Shown piece by piece: positions 50,458 to 58,496 of a stretch of DNA of 64,000 nucleotides. The notes beneath the pieces were generated by a model. The model saw only the letters and a list, made by a program, of their open reading frames with translations. It was not told the DNA's origin and made no database searches. Source of the stretch: Pseudonocardia humida (lineage in GTDB: Bacteria > Actinomycetota > Actinomycetes > Mycobacteriales > Pseudonocardiaceae); NCBI RefSeq assembly GCF_023898865.1, contig NZ_JAGSOV010000033.1, positions 34,350 to 98,349 on the forward strand, written 5' to 3'. Position numbers and translations under genes: made by a program. Each line of letters begins with the position of its first letter. Positions within the stretch are counted from its first letter, which is position 1.

Positions 50458-51516
50458 TCAGTCCAGGAACTCCTCCGCCCCGACGTCGAGGGCGTGGGTG
50501 AAGTGCCGCTCGGCCATGGTCGCGAACATCCGCCGCCCCCGCTCGTCGGTGGTGACCAGCATCGACGCGCCCACGGTCATGACCACGCCGGACAGCGCGC
50601 AGCGCCGGTAGTCCTCGCGCAGCTGCGCGGCCGTCCGGTCGACGACGCCTGCGGCGCGCAGCCGGGCGTGGTAGCCGGCCACCAGCGCGTCCTCGTGGGC
50701 GCGCCGGTCGGCGGCGGTCAGGCTGGCCCCCAGCAGGTAGGCGACGTCGACGGCCGCGGCGCCCCGCTGGACGGTCTGCCAGTCCACGACGGTCACCCCG
50801 GTGGGGCCGAACATCATGTTGTCCACCCGGAAGTCGCCGTGCACCAGGCTGCGCGGCGCGCGGTCGCGGGCCGCCCATGCCGGCAGGGCGCGCACGAACC
50901 GCTCGCCCAGCCCGGCCCCGCCCGGCGGCAGCGCGTCGCCGTACTCGGCGAGGAACCCCGGCCACACGGCGGTCAGGAACTGCCCGAGCACCTCCGCGTA
51001 GCCGGGCGCGCGCTGCAGGCAGGGCTCCTCGTCGAGGACGGGGTGGGCCCAGTAGGCGGCGTGCAGCAGCGCGGCCTGGGCCAGGGCGTCGTCGGCCTGC
51101 TCGGGGGTGCAGCCGGCCAGCTGGTCGCCCTGCACGGCGGGCGCGAGGTCGTCGAGCAGGAGGGTGAAGTCGCAGGTGGGCTCGTCCAGCACGGCCACGT
51201 GGCAGCGCGGCAGCCGCAGCCCGGCCCGCCCGGCCAGGTGCTGGTAGAAGCGCACCTCGCGCAGGTACTCCCCGCCGGTGCGGCCCCGCTCGCGGCTGCG
51301 GGGGTCCGGCGAGGGGAACTTGCCGACGACGCTCGCCGGGCCCGCCGCGGGGCGGTCCCAGTCGAGGGTGAACCGGATGCACTGGCCCACCAGGCCGGTC
51401 CCGATGCGTTGGCGCCCGAACCCGGTCACCTCGGCCCCACCGGAGACCTCCGACAGCGCCGCGGTGAGCCAGCGCGCATCCACCTCGGCCGGGTCGGTGA
51501 CCAGCCCGGCGCTCAC
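50458..51516 (-). CDS. APH/ecdysteroid-kinase-like phosphotransferase
   Basis: 352 residues from a GTG that overlaps the stop of the upstream gene by 4 bases (GTGA). The N-lobe has 'ASVVGKFPSPDPRSRERG'. The catalytic loop is 'SLVHGDFRVDNMMFGP' (H-G-D-x-x-x-x-N), and 'VTVVDWQTVQRGAAAVDVAYLLG' supplies the metal-binding Asp. The segment 'YLREVRFYQHLAGRAGLRLPRCHVAVLDE' is typical of the DUF1679/ecdysteroid-kinase-like branch. The substrate is unknown. Strict coupling to the preceding hypothetical gene suggests the pair act on one compound, perhaps a lipid or steroid in view of the divergent P450. Confidence 0.82.
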   Translation of the reverse strand: MSAGLVTDPAEVDARWLTAALSEVSGGAEVTGFGRQRIGTGLVGQCIRFTLDWDRPAAGPASVVGKFPSPDPRSRERGRTGGEYLREVRFYQHLAGRAGLRLPRCHVAVLDEPTCDFTLLLDDLAPAVQGDQLAGCTPEQADDALAQAALLHAAYWAHPVLDEEPCLQRAPGYAEVLGQFLTAVWPGFLAEYGDALPPGGAGLGERFVRALPAWAARDRAPRSLVHGDFRVDNMMFGPTGVTVVDWQTVQRGAAAVDVAYLLGASLTAADRRAHEDALVAGYHARLRAAGVVDRTAAQLREDYRRCALSGVVMTVGASMLVTTDERGRRMFATMAERHFTHALDVGAEEFLD

Positions 51517-52619
51517 GGCCGGGTCGGGACGTCGAAGAGCCCGGTGAGCCCGAGCGGGGCGTGCGGCCCGATCATCAGCGACTCGAACACCCCGATCCCG
51601 ACCTGCCCGTCGCCCTCGGCCCGCACCAGCTGCTGGACGTGCACGTTCTCCGGGGCGGCCGGGTCGAGCTCGGCCACCCGCCACTGCGAGCCGCCGACGG
51701 CGGACTCGCCGTGCCACACCCCGTGCGCCCACCGCGGGTGGAAGTAGCCGATGCCGCGCATCTGGAAGGTGAGCAGCGGGGTGAGCCGGGTGATCCGCTC
51801 CTTGCCGTCCCAGCAGGCGAGCCGCAGCGTCGCCGACGCGCTACGGCGCACCCCCGGCAGCAGGTCGATGTCGACGTCGGCGGTGCGGGCGTGCTCGAGC
51901 GGGGTGGCCTCGTCGGCGCCGGGCAGCAGCGGCACCCGGCAGGCGCTCTCGTAGACGTGCCGGCCGGCGGCGTCGTCGACGACGGCCAGGTGGGTGCAGT
52001 GGTCGTCGAAGTGCAGCGGCGCCCACAGCCAGAAGAACTGCGGCAGGGCCCGCGGCGGCGCCCCGCCGGGCGGCTCGCCGACGGTGCGCACGCCCCACGA
52101 GCGGTCGCGGGTGCCGCGGGCGCCGGCGCACTCGACGGTGTCGGCGCCGGTGCCGAACCGGCCCTGCCAGGTGCCCCACTGCGTGAGCCGGGTGTAGTCC
52201 ATGACCACGGTCGGTCCGTTGTGCCGGGTGAACCGCGGCTCCTCGACCGCGGGCGTGCGGGCGGTGAAGACCAGTTCGGCCGACAGCCCCTGCTCGGGCG
52301 CGTCGACGCGGACCCGCAGCACCCGCAGCGGCTCGACGACCTCGACCGAGATCGGTCCGACCCGGGTGAGCGCGCGGTCCGTCGGCGCCCGGCCGGAGGC
52401 GTGCACCGAGCGCTGGACGCCGTCGTGCAGCACGCTGAACGAGGCGTCGATGACCTGGCGGTTGGGGTAGACGCCGAGCGCGACGCCGAAGAACCAGCCG
52501 CGGTCGGGGTCGTAGCCGTTGAAGAAGTACCGGTCGTAGGCGTTGCGGTCGCCGGTGGCGGGGACCGCGACCGGCTCGGCCGTCTGGTGCACCGGGTAGT
52601 CGTCGAAGCTCGTGATCAC
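51513..52619 (-). CDS. Conserved hypothetical protein, possibly AttH/CrtC-like beta-barrel
   Basis: 368 residues from the GTG at 52619, with GGGAG about 6 bases upstream; a longer frame beyond is non-coding. The sequence is rich in alternating hydrophobic strands with many aromatic residues: 'DRYFFNGYDPDRGWFFGVALGVYPNRQVIDASFSV', 'TQWGTWQGRFG', 'DRSWGVRTVGEPPGG', 'PQFFWLWAPLHFDDHCTHLAVV'. The 'R-S-W-G-x-R' and 'FWLWAPLHF' motifs recall the two-lipocalin AttH/CrtC-type fold that handles hydrophobic molecules. I cannot name a reaction. It is translationally coupled to the downstream kinase-like gene and divergent from a P450. Confidence 0.6.
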   Translation of the reverse strand: MITSFDDYPVHQTAEPVAVPATGDRNAYDRYFFNGYDPDRGWFFGVALGVYPNRQVIDASFSVLHDGVQRSVHASGRAPTDRALTRVGPISVEVVEPLRVLRVRVDAPEQGLSAELVFTARTPAVEEPRFTRHNGPTVVMDYTRLTQWGTWQGRFGTGADTVECAGARGTRDRSWGVRTVGEPPGGAPPRALPQFFWLWAPLHFDDHCTHLAVVDDAAGRHVYESACRVPLLPGADEATPLEHARTADVDIDLLPGVRRSASATLRLACWDGKERITRLTPLLTFQMRGIGYFHPRWAHGVWHGESAVGGSQWRVAELDPAAPENVHVQQLVRAEGDGQVGIGVFESLMIGPHAPLGLTGLFDVPTRP

Positions 52620-52730
52620 CGCTGCTCCCGTCCGCGCCGCGACGGTGCGGCACCGGTCCCCGACGCTACGAGGCCGCCGGGCTCGGATCCAACACCTGCA
52701 TCGCCCCCTCGTCCCGGCTACCGTCGCCTG

Positions 52731-53918
52731 GTGACGACGACGTCGCCCCCCATCGCCCTGCTCGACCCGCGCTCGTTCGCCGACGGCCAGCCGCACGAGC
52801 AGTTCCGGTGGCTGCGCGAGCACGACCCGGTGCACCGCCACGACGAGCCCGACGGACCGGGGTTCTGGGCGCTCACCCGCTACGCCGATGTGCGCGCCGT
52901 CGGGCGCGACGCCGCCACGTTCTCCTCCGAGCCGACGATCATGATCCCGGACGGCACGGTCGCCACCGACGGCGTGCACAAGATGATGCTGATGGCCGAC
53001 GGGACGACGCACACCGACCTGCGCAAGATCATCTCGCGGGACTTCGGGCCGCGGGCGGCCCGGCTGCTGCGCCCGCGCATCGAGCAGATCGCCCGCGAGA
53101 TCGTCGACGGCGTGCTCGACCGCCGGGAGTGCGACCTGGTCACCGACGTGGCCGGGCTGATGCCGTCGTACGTGATCGCCGAGCTGCTCGACATCCCGCA
53201 GGCCGACGGCGTCGCGCTCTACGAGCTCACCGAGGCCGTGCACGCCGCGCCGGAGGAGGGCTCGACGGCCGGGCAGGAGGCGGTGATGCGGATGTTCGGC
53301 TACGCCCACCGGCTCTGGGAACGCAAGCGCGCCCACCCCGGTGACGACCTGGCCAGCCGGATCGTGCACGCCTGCGCCGACGGCCGCGACCTGGACGAGG
53401 TCGACTTCGCGCTCTACTTCATGCTGCTCATCGACGCCGGCGGCGACACCACCCGCAACCTGGTCGCCGGCGGCGTCCAGGCGCTGTTCGAGCACCCCGA
53501 GGCGCTCGCCGCGCTGCGCGCCGACCCCGACGCCCTGCTGCCCGCCGCCATCGAGGAGATGCTGCGCTGGGTGAGCCCGGTGGTCTACATGCGCAGGCGG
53601 GCCACGCGCGACACGACGATCGGCGGCGTCGACGTCGCCGCGGGCGACAAGGTGGTCATGTACTACGGCGCGGCCAACCGCGACCCCGCGCACTTCCCCG
53701 ACGCCGAGCGCTTCGACATCACCCGCAGCCCCAACGACCACCTCGCCTTCGGCGGCGGGCCGCACTTCTGCCTCGGCGCGCACGTCGGGCGCATCGAGAT
53801 CGCCGCGCTGCTGCGCGAGATCCTCATCCGGCTGCCCGACCTCGCCCCGGCCGGGCCGGTGCGCTGGCAGAGCTCGGTGTTCATCTCCGGGCCGCGGTCG
53901 ATGCCGGTGCGCTTCTGA
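52731..53918 (+). CDS. Cytochrome P450
   Basis: 395 residues from a GTG 6 bases after a TACCGT box, suggesting leaderless translation. Complete P450 features: I-helix 'YFMLLIDAGGDTTRNLVAGG' with the acid/alcohol pair for O2 activation, ExxR in 'AIEEMLRWVSPV', the meander 'RDPAHFPDAERFDITRSPNDHLAFGGGPHFCLGAHVGRIE' with the haem-ligand Cys. The sequence is of the soluble bacterial three-component type and needs a ferredoxin and reductase, neither of which lies nearby. The steroid/fatty-acid CYP124/125/142 neighbourhood of sequence space seems close, but I would not assign a substrate. Confidence 0.93.
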   Translation: MTTTSPPIALLDPRSFADGQPHEQFRWLREHDPVHRHDEPDGPGFWALTRYADVRAVGRDAATFSSEPTIMIPDGTVATDGVHKMMLMADGTTHTDLRKIISRDFGPRAARLLRPRIEQIAREIVDGVLDRRECDLVTDVAGLMPSYVIAELLDIPQADGVALYELTEAVHAAPEEGSTAGQEAVMRMFGYAHRLWERKRAHPGDDLASRIVHACADGRDLDEVDFALYFMLLIDAGGDTTRNLVAGGVQALFEHPEALAALRADPDALLPAAIEEMLRWVSPVVYMRRRATRDTTIGGVDVAAGDKVVMYYGAANRDPAHFPDAERFDITRSPNDHLAFGGGPHFCLGAHVGRIEIAALLREILIRLPDLAPAGPVRWQSSVFISGPRSMPVRF

Positions 53919-53955
53919 GCGCGAGACCGTCGGGCAGCGGGGTTAGCGTGGACCC

Positions 53956-54789
53956 GTGCGATCGATGACGCCTGCCGAGCTCGACGAGTACTGCGCCCGC
54001 GTGGGCTACACCGGCCCGCGCGAGCCGACCCTGCCGGTGCTGCACGCGCTGACCTCCGCCCACGCCCGCTCCGTGCCGTTCGAGAACCTCGACGTGCTGC
54101 TCGGCGAGCCGATCGAGCTGACCGTCGACGCGCTGGTCGACAAGCTGGTCCGCCGGCGCCGCGGCGGCTACTGCTTCGAGCAGAACGGCCTGTTCCTGGC
54201 CGTGCTCACCGCGTTCGGGTTCGCCGCGGCGCCGCTGTCGGCGCGGGTCCGCCTCGGCCGCCCGCGCGACGTCGTGCCCCCGCGCACCCACCTGTTCCTG
54301 CGGGTCGAGCTCGACGGCGCGACCTGGCTCACCGACGTCGGGATCGGCGGTGTGTCGCTGACCTCGGCCATCCGCTGGGAGCCCGACGGCGCCGATCAGA
54401 CTCCCGAGCAGCCCACCCCGCACGAGCCGCGCCGCATCGTCCGCGAGGACGGCCGGTGGTTCCACCAGGTGCGCTTCGGCGAGCAGTGGGTCGACGCCTA
54501 CGAGTTCACCGGCGAGGAGATGCCGCTGGTCGACCGGGAGGTCGGCAACTGGTTCACCAGCACCCACCCGCGCTCGCACTTCCGGCACCGGCTGATGGTG
54601 GCCAGGGCGGGCGCCGACGGGACCAGGCTGACCCTCACCGACACCGAGCTCAAGGTCCGCGACGGCGACGGCCGCGCCGAGAGCAGCCCGATCGGCTCGC
54701 CGCAGGAGCTGCTGGCGGCCCTCGACGAGCACTTCGGCCTCCGCTTCGCCGCCGGCACCACGTTCCACCCGCTGGCCGTCTCGGTCTGA
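53956..54789 (+). CDS. Arylamine N-acetyltransferase
   Basis: 277 residues from a GTG 6 bases after TAGCGT (leaderless-type); an ATG 9 bases further is an alternative. The catalytic triad of NAT enzymes can be read: Cys in 'RRRGGYCFEQNGLFLAVL' (about residue 74), His in 'PRTHLFLRVELDG' and Asp in 'WLTDVGIGGVSLTS'. 'SVPFENLDVLLGEPIELTVDALVDKLV' is the conserved N-terminal helical part. NATs move an acetyl or larger acyl group from CoA to arylamines; in mycobacteria the gene is linked to cholesterol breakdown. The P450 directly upstream, on the same strand, fits that type of neighbourhood. Confidence 0.93.
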   Translation: MRSMTPAELDEYCARVGYTGPREPTLPVLHALTSAHARSVPFENLDVLLGEPIELTVDALVDKLVRRRRGGYCFEQNGLFLAVLTAFGFAAAPLSARVRLGRPRDVVPPRTHLFLRVELDGATWLTDVGIGGVSLTSAIRWEPDGADQTPEQPTPHEPRRIVREDGRWFHQVRFGEQWVDAYEFTGEEMPLVDREVGNWFTSTHPRSHFRHRLMVARAGADGTRLTLTDTELKVRDGDGRAESSPIGSPQELLAALDEHFGLRFAAGTTFHPLAVSV

Positions 54790-54885
54790 GCGCGCCCACC
54801 GCGAGCGCCGTCACTCGTTCGGCGTGTGGGCCGCGGGCCGGGCGCCGACCTACCGTCGAGGGGCGGTCGGGTCGCGGAGGTGGCG

Positions 54886-55920
54886 GTGGCGCGGGAGCAG
54901 GGCGGCGGCGCCGACGACCGGGCGCGGCGCCGGCTCGCCCAGGAGCGGCAGCGCAGCCGGACCATGGAGGCCGCGGCCAGGCGCACCGAGCGGGAGGTCG
55001 CGGACCTGCGCTCGGCGTTGCGCCGGGTCGACGCCCAGGCGCGCACGCTGCGCGTCGAGCGCGAGGTGGCCGAGCTGGACCTGCTGCTGCTGCGCGGCCT
55101 GCGCCGCAGCCCGGTCTTCGACTGGGACCGCTACCGGCGCCACGACGAGCCGGAGGCACTCGACCTCGGTCCCGACGCCGTGCCGCAGCCGGGGCCGGTG
55201 TGGGAGGCGTACGCGCCCGCCGGGTCCGGCGCGCTCGACGCGCTGCTGACCACGGTGCCCGGCACCGACCGGATGCGCAGGCGGCGCACCTCGATCGCCC
55301 GGCAGCGCTTCGAGCAGGCCCGCTTCGAGCACGAGCGCGCCGAGATCGACCGCAGGAGGCGGGTCCGCGAGCGCGAGGTCGCGCACCGCGCGTCGGTGGC
55401 CGAGCACCACCGGGCGGTCGAGAAGCACAACCGCGACTGGCGGGAGCTGCGCGCGGGGGTGCTCGCCCGCGACCCCGGCTGCGTGGCGCGCCTGCTCGGC
55501 TTCGTGCTGCGGGAGCTGCCGCTGCCGGTCGGGTTCCCGCGGGCGGCCGAGGTCGGCTGCTCGCCCGACGCCCGGGAAGCCGCGGTCCGGGTGGAGCTGC
55601 CCACCGCCGAGGTGGTGCCGGCGGTCGTGGGCTACACCGCCTCCGCCGAGCTCGACGAGCCCGCCGCGGTGCCCCGGACCGCGGAGCAGGTCGGTGTGCT
55701 GTACCGGTCGGTGCTCACCCAGATCACCCTGCTGCAGCTGCGCGAGCTGTTCGGCGTCGATCCCGGGCTGGGCCTGGTCCGGCTGACCGGGTACACCGGC
55801 GACGGCACCGCGCTGCTGCGCGTCGAGACCGACCGGGCCGCCTTCGACCGGCTCGGCCTCGGCGCCGTCATCGACGCCGACGCGGGGTCGGGCGGGTTGG
55901 GCATCGAGATCGGAGCCTGA
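54886..55920 (+). CDS. Coiled-coil protein resembling the N-terminal part of 'restriction system' proteins
   Basis: 344 residues from the GTG at 54886, with GGAGG 5 bases upstream. The first ~70 residues are a highly charged coiled coil ('RRLAQERQRSRTMEAAARRTEREVADLRSALRRVDAQ'). Another helical Arg/Glu-rich segment lies at about 135-200 ('RFEQARFEHERAEIDRRRRVREREVAHRASVAEHH'). The C-terminal alpha/beta region has 'VRVELPTAEVVPAVVGYT', 'EQVGVLYRSVLTQITLLQLRELFGVD' and 'VRLTGYTGDGTALLRVET'. This layout matches the unnamed portion of actinobacterial Mrr-linked 'restriction system' proteins, but the Mrr nuclease domain itself (D-x-x-x-Q/E-x-K) is not present. Function unknown; it stands alone between NAT and an SGNH hydrolase. 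Confidence 0.6.
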   Translation: MAREQGGGADDRARRRLAQERQRSRTMEAAARRTEREVADLRSALRRVDAQARTLRVEREVAELDLLLLRGLRRSPVFDWDRYRRHDEPEALDLGPDAVPQPGPVWEAYAPAGSGALDALLTTVPGTDRMRRRRTSIARQRFEQARFEHERAEIDRRRRVREREVAHRASVAEHHRAVEKHNRDWRELRAGVLARDPGCVARLLGFVLRELPLPVGFPRAAEVGCSPDAREAAVRVELPTAEVVPAVVGYTASAELDEPAAVPRTAEQVGVLYRSVLTQITLLQLRELFGVDPGLGLVRLTGYTGDGTALLRVETDRAAFDRLGLGAVIDADAGSGGLGIEIGA

Positions 55921-55925
55921 CCCGG

Positions 55926-56636
55926 TCAGCCGGCGTGCGGCGCTGCGCGGTCCTGCGCCGCCGCGGCGCCGGCCAGCCGGGCGGCCAGGCCGCGCACCAC
56001 CTCGGCGGCCAGCACGGCCTGGCCCGCGGTGGAGAAGTGGATCCGGTCGGCGCTGAGCAGCGTCGCGCGGTCGTTGACGGGGTGGTCGGACATGTCCACC
56101 AGCACCGCGTCGTGGTCGGCGGCGATGCCGCGGATGACGTCGTTGAGCGTGTGGACCCGCTCGGGCAGGTCGGGGAAGGCGGCGGTGGCGAACGCCCGCC
56201 CGAGGGTGAACGTGGTCAGCAGGGCGCCGCTCTCGGCGGCCAGCGCGTAGACCTGGCGCATCCGCGCCTCGATCCGGCCGAAGTCGGGCTCGTCGCGCCA
56301 CAGGTCGTTGGCGCCGCAGGCGACGTGGGCGAGGTCGGGGGCGAACGCGCGCACCCGCTCCTGCTGCTCGGCCAGGATCCGGCTGCTGGTGGCGCCGACG
56401 GTGCCGGTGTTGAGGTAGGCCAGGTCGGGGTGGACGCGGCGCAGGGCGTCGGCGACCCGGTCGCCCCACGGCTGGGATGCGTAGCCGGGGGAGGGGTCGC
56501 CGGTGCCGGCGGCGAGGCTGTCGCCGAGCACGGCGAACCGCCGCCACGGCGCTGCGGCGAGCAGTCGCGCGGCGTCGGCGGGTGGCAGGCAGAAGGGGTC
56601 GGTCTCCTCGGTGAGGGCCGCGGTGGTGACGGTCAT
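55926..56636 (-). CDS. SGNH/GDSL-family hydrolase
   Basis: 236 residues from an ATG. The four SGNH blocks are seen: 'FAVLGDSLAAGTGDPSPGY' (catalytic Ser), 'NTGTVGATSSRILAEQ' (Gly), 'HVACGANDLWRDEP' (Asn) and 'LSADRIHFSTAGQAVLA' (Asp-x-x-His). No signal peptide is visible, so the esterase or lipase is likely cytosolic. The start lies 36 bases from a divergent TetR gene, and a 24-bp palindrome fills the gap, so control by that regulator is very likely. The 3' end is 6 bases from the convergent coiled-coil gene. Confidence 0.92.
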   Translation of the reverse strand: MTVTTAALTEETDPFCLPPADAARLLAAAPWRRFAVLGDSLAAGTGDPSPGYASQPWGDRVADALRRVHPDLAYLNTGTVGATSSRILAEQQERVRAFAPDLAHVACGANDLWRDEPDFGRIEARMRQVYALAAESGALLTTFTLGRAFATAAFPDLPERVHTLNDVIRGIAADHDAVLVDMSDHPVNDRATLLSADRIHFSTAGQAVLAAEVVRGLAARLAGAAAAQDRAAPHAG

Positions 56637-56641
56637 GAACT

Positions 56642-56665
56642 AACTGTACGATCGGACGTATTGTT
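56642..56665. promoter_or_regulatory. 24-bp palindromic operator between SGNH hydrolase and TetR genes
   Basis: The sequence has the form AAC-nn-TACG-n6-CGTA-nn-GTT, with all seven specified positions in each half matching. It fills most of the 35-base gap between the two divergent starts, so a repressor bound here would block both. The TetR encoded next door is the obvious candidate. Confidence 0.75.
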
Positions 56666-56671
56666 TAGGCA

Positions 56672-57343
56672 ATGGCGTGGGAGGATGGCCTCGTGAGTGA
56701 GCAGCGGGTGGCTCCGGCGGACGCCGGGGCGGTCGACGGGCGGCTGCTGCGCGGCGCCCGCAGCCGGCGCGCCATCGCCCGCCACGCGGTCGACGTGGCC
56801 TCGGTCGAGGGGCTCACCGCGCTGAGCATCGGCCGGCTGGCCGGCGACCTCGGGATCAGCAAGAGCGGGGTGCAGGCGCTGTTCGGCAGCAAGGAGAACC
56901 TGCAGCTCGCGGCGGTCGAGGCGGCCAGGGAGACCTTCCTGGCCGAGGTGCTGCGCCCCGCGCGGGCCGCGGCGCCGGGGGTGGCCCGGCTGCGCGCGCT
57001 GGTCGAGCGCTGGATCGCCTACGTCGAGTCCCCGCTCTACCCCGGCGGCTGCTTCCGGGTGGCCAACCTGTCGGAGTTCGACAGCCGTCCGGGCCCCGTC
57101 CGCGACGCGCTCGCCCGCGACACCCGCGACTGGCAGGCCACGCTCGCCGCCGAGCTGCGCCGGGCGGCCGCCGCGGGGGAGACCGCCGCCGACCTGGACG
57201 CCGAGCTGGTGGCCTTCCAGATCGACGCCGTGCTGTGCGCGGCGAACACCGCCCTGCGCCTGGGCGACGACCAGGTCGTCGACAAGGTCCGCCGCGTGCT
57301 CGACGCCCTGCTGTCCGCGCCCGCGGCCGGAGCCGCCCGGTAG
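56672..57343 (+). CDS. TetR-family transcriptional regulator
   Basis: 223 residues from the ATG at 56672; a GTG at 56693 could be the real start. The DNA-binding domain reads 'SRRAIARHAVDVASVEGLTALSIGRLAGDLGISKSGVQALFGSKENLQLAAVEAARETF' (about 30-90). The ligand domain has 'YPGGCFRVANLSEFDSRPGPVRDAL', the signature of the TetR_C_6-like group that often controls esterases and transporters. It diverges from the SGNH hydrolase across a palindromic operator and is probably autoregulated. Confidence 0.92.
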   Translation: MAWEDGLVSEQRVAPADAGAVDGRLLRGARSRRAIARHAVDVASVEGLTALSIGRLAGDLGISKSGVQALFGSKENLQLAAVEAARETFLAEVLRPARAAAPGVARLRALVERWIAYVESPLYPGGCFRVANLSEFDSRPGPVRDALARDTRDWQATLAAELRRAAAAGETAADLDAELVAFQIDAVLCAANTALRLGDDQVVDKVRRVLDALLSAPAAGAAR

Positions 57344-57349
57344 CGTGGC

Positions 57350-57826
57350 GTGCCGCTCGCGGACGTCGACAGAGGGGAGCCCTCCCGTGTCATCGTTCCG
57401 TCCGTCGCCGGTCTGTCGGGCCAGCAGGCCATGGTCCGGTTGGCCACCGCATCGCCGCTCGGACGCCGCCGTCCCGGCCGGGCGCGTCATCGCGACCCTG
57501 CCGCCCGTCGGGTCGGCGGTGCCCCCGTTCGTCGGGGTGGGGTGTCGTTGCTCGTCTCGACGGGCCGCGAGCCCTGGGACCCGGCCTGGCCCGACCCCGA
57601 CGAGCCCGCCGCCGGGCCGACCGCCGACGCCGTCCGCCGGTTGCGCCTGGCGGTCGTCGACCAGGAGGCCCGCAGCCGGTCGTTCGGCGTGCTGATCGCG
57701 TCGCTGCGCGCGGAGGCCGACCGCGACACCGCCCTGGTCGACCAGCTCGACGCCGACCTGCGCCGGCTGCGCGAGCGGCACTCCGCCGACGCCGCCCGCC
57801 TGGCCGAGCTCGAGGGTGGTCGCTGA
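57350..57826 (+). pseudogene. PASTA-domain-like gene with two compensating frame changes
   Basis: The frame from the GTG at 57350 begins a PASTA module ('VIVPSVAGLSGQQAMVRLA') and, after about 57450, becomes Arg/Pro-rich nonsense. In the frame one base earlier or later the module continues as 'DAAVPAGRVIATLPPVGSAVPP', typical of the second PASTA strand. Near 57540 the first frame resumes with 'VSLLVSTGREPWDPAWPDP', the expected PASTA end, then a helical tail to the stop. So the ancestral gene had one PASTA domain of about 65 residues plus a coiled tail. Two opposite indels, real or sequencing errors, scramble about 30 residues. Isolated PASTA proteins of this size are common near regulators in actinobacteria. 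Confidence 0.55.
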
Positions 57827-58496
57827 GGCCGCTCGTCGCCCTCGCGGCACCGCTCCCCGGGGTCATCGGGCGGTCGCGGTGCGATGCGCGAGCCCGCGAG
57901 CGCTTAGCGGGATCGGCGGGACCGCTCGTCGCCCAGGCATTCCCAGTGGTCGTCGAGGGTGCCGCCCTGGTCTTGTTCGCCGATAACGGGCTCGTATACG
58001 CTGCGGAACGAGATAAGCTCCCTGGAATCACAGAAAGGCCTCGACGCAACGTGCTGGCCGACATGATGATGCTGATCGCTGCGGTCCTGGCCGGGACCGG
58101 AGGCGCCCTGCTGGGCGTTCGCGGTGCCGATGCCGTGAATCGGCTGCTGGGCCGTGACGCCCCGCCCGCGGATGACAGCGCGATATAGCGCGTATTTCGG
58201 CGAGGGCGTCGATGTTGCAGTCGGCAGGTCGAGAATTGCTCGGAGAATGTGCGCGCCACCCCGGTGGGACAATTCTCGGGAAAACAGCGGAGTAGTGGGG
58301 TCGAGCGCCGGGTGCGGTGATCGACGGGCCCGCCCGGCGAGCCCGCCGGTCCGGACCAGGAGCGGCGCGACCACCGGGCGGCCGAGTGATCGGGATCACG
58401 TTTAGCTCGGGAGGATTCCCGGAAGCCGTCGTGGCGGGCTCGCCGGGCGTTCCCGCGGGCCGCGGGAAAGGCGCGGTGATCGGTTTCTGGAGCGGA
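57827..58496. other. 670-bp gap without a convincing gene, AT-richer than its surroundings
   Basis: Base composition drops from the window's very high GC between about 57930 and 58300. No frame shows the usual actinobacterial third-position GC bias except a short stretch at 58051-58188. A promoter-like pair TTGTTC (57973-57978) and TATACG (57995-58000), spaced 16 bases, lies upstream of it. Six-frame reading shows no domain. It may be a remnant of transferred DNA or a regulatory region. Confidence 0.5.
58051..58188 (+). CDS. Candidate 45-residue membrane peptide
   Basis: From a GTG at 58051, or an ATG at 58066, the frame encodes one hydrophobic helix, 'MMMLIAAVLAGTGGALLGV', followed by a polar tail with 'RGADAVNRLLGRDAPPADD' and a TAG at 58186-58188. 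AAAGG lies about 14 bases upstream of the GTG. A promoter-like element precedes by about 50 bases. A single-pass small membrane peptide is plausible but unproven. It does not resemble a known toxin. Confidence 0.3.
   Translation: MLADMMMLIAAVLAGTGGALLGVRGADAVNRLLGRDAPPADDSAI

Noticed and set aside
57904..58374. A 156-codon minus-strand frame in the AT-richer gap
   Set aside because: No domain, no ribosome-binding site and no third-position GC bias; composition changes along it without affecting the reading.
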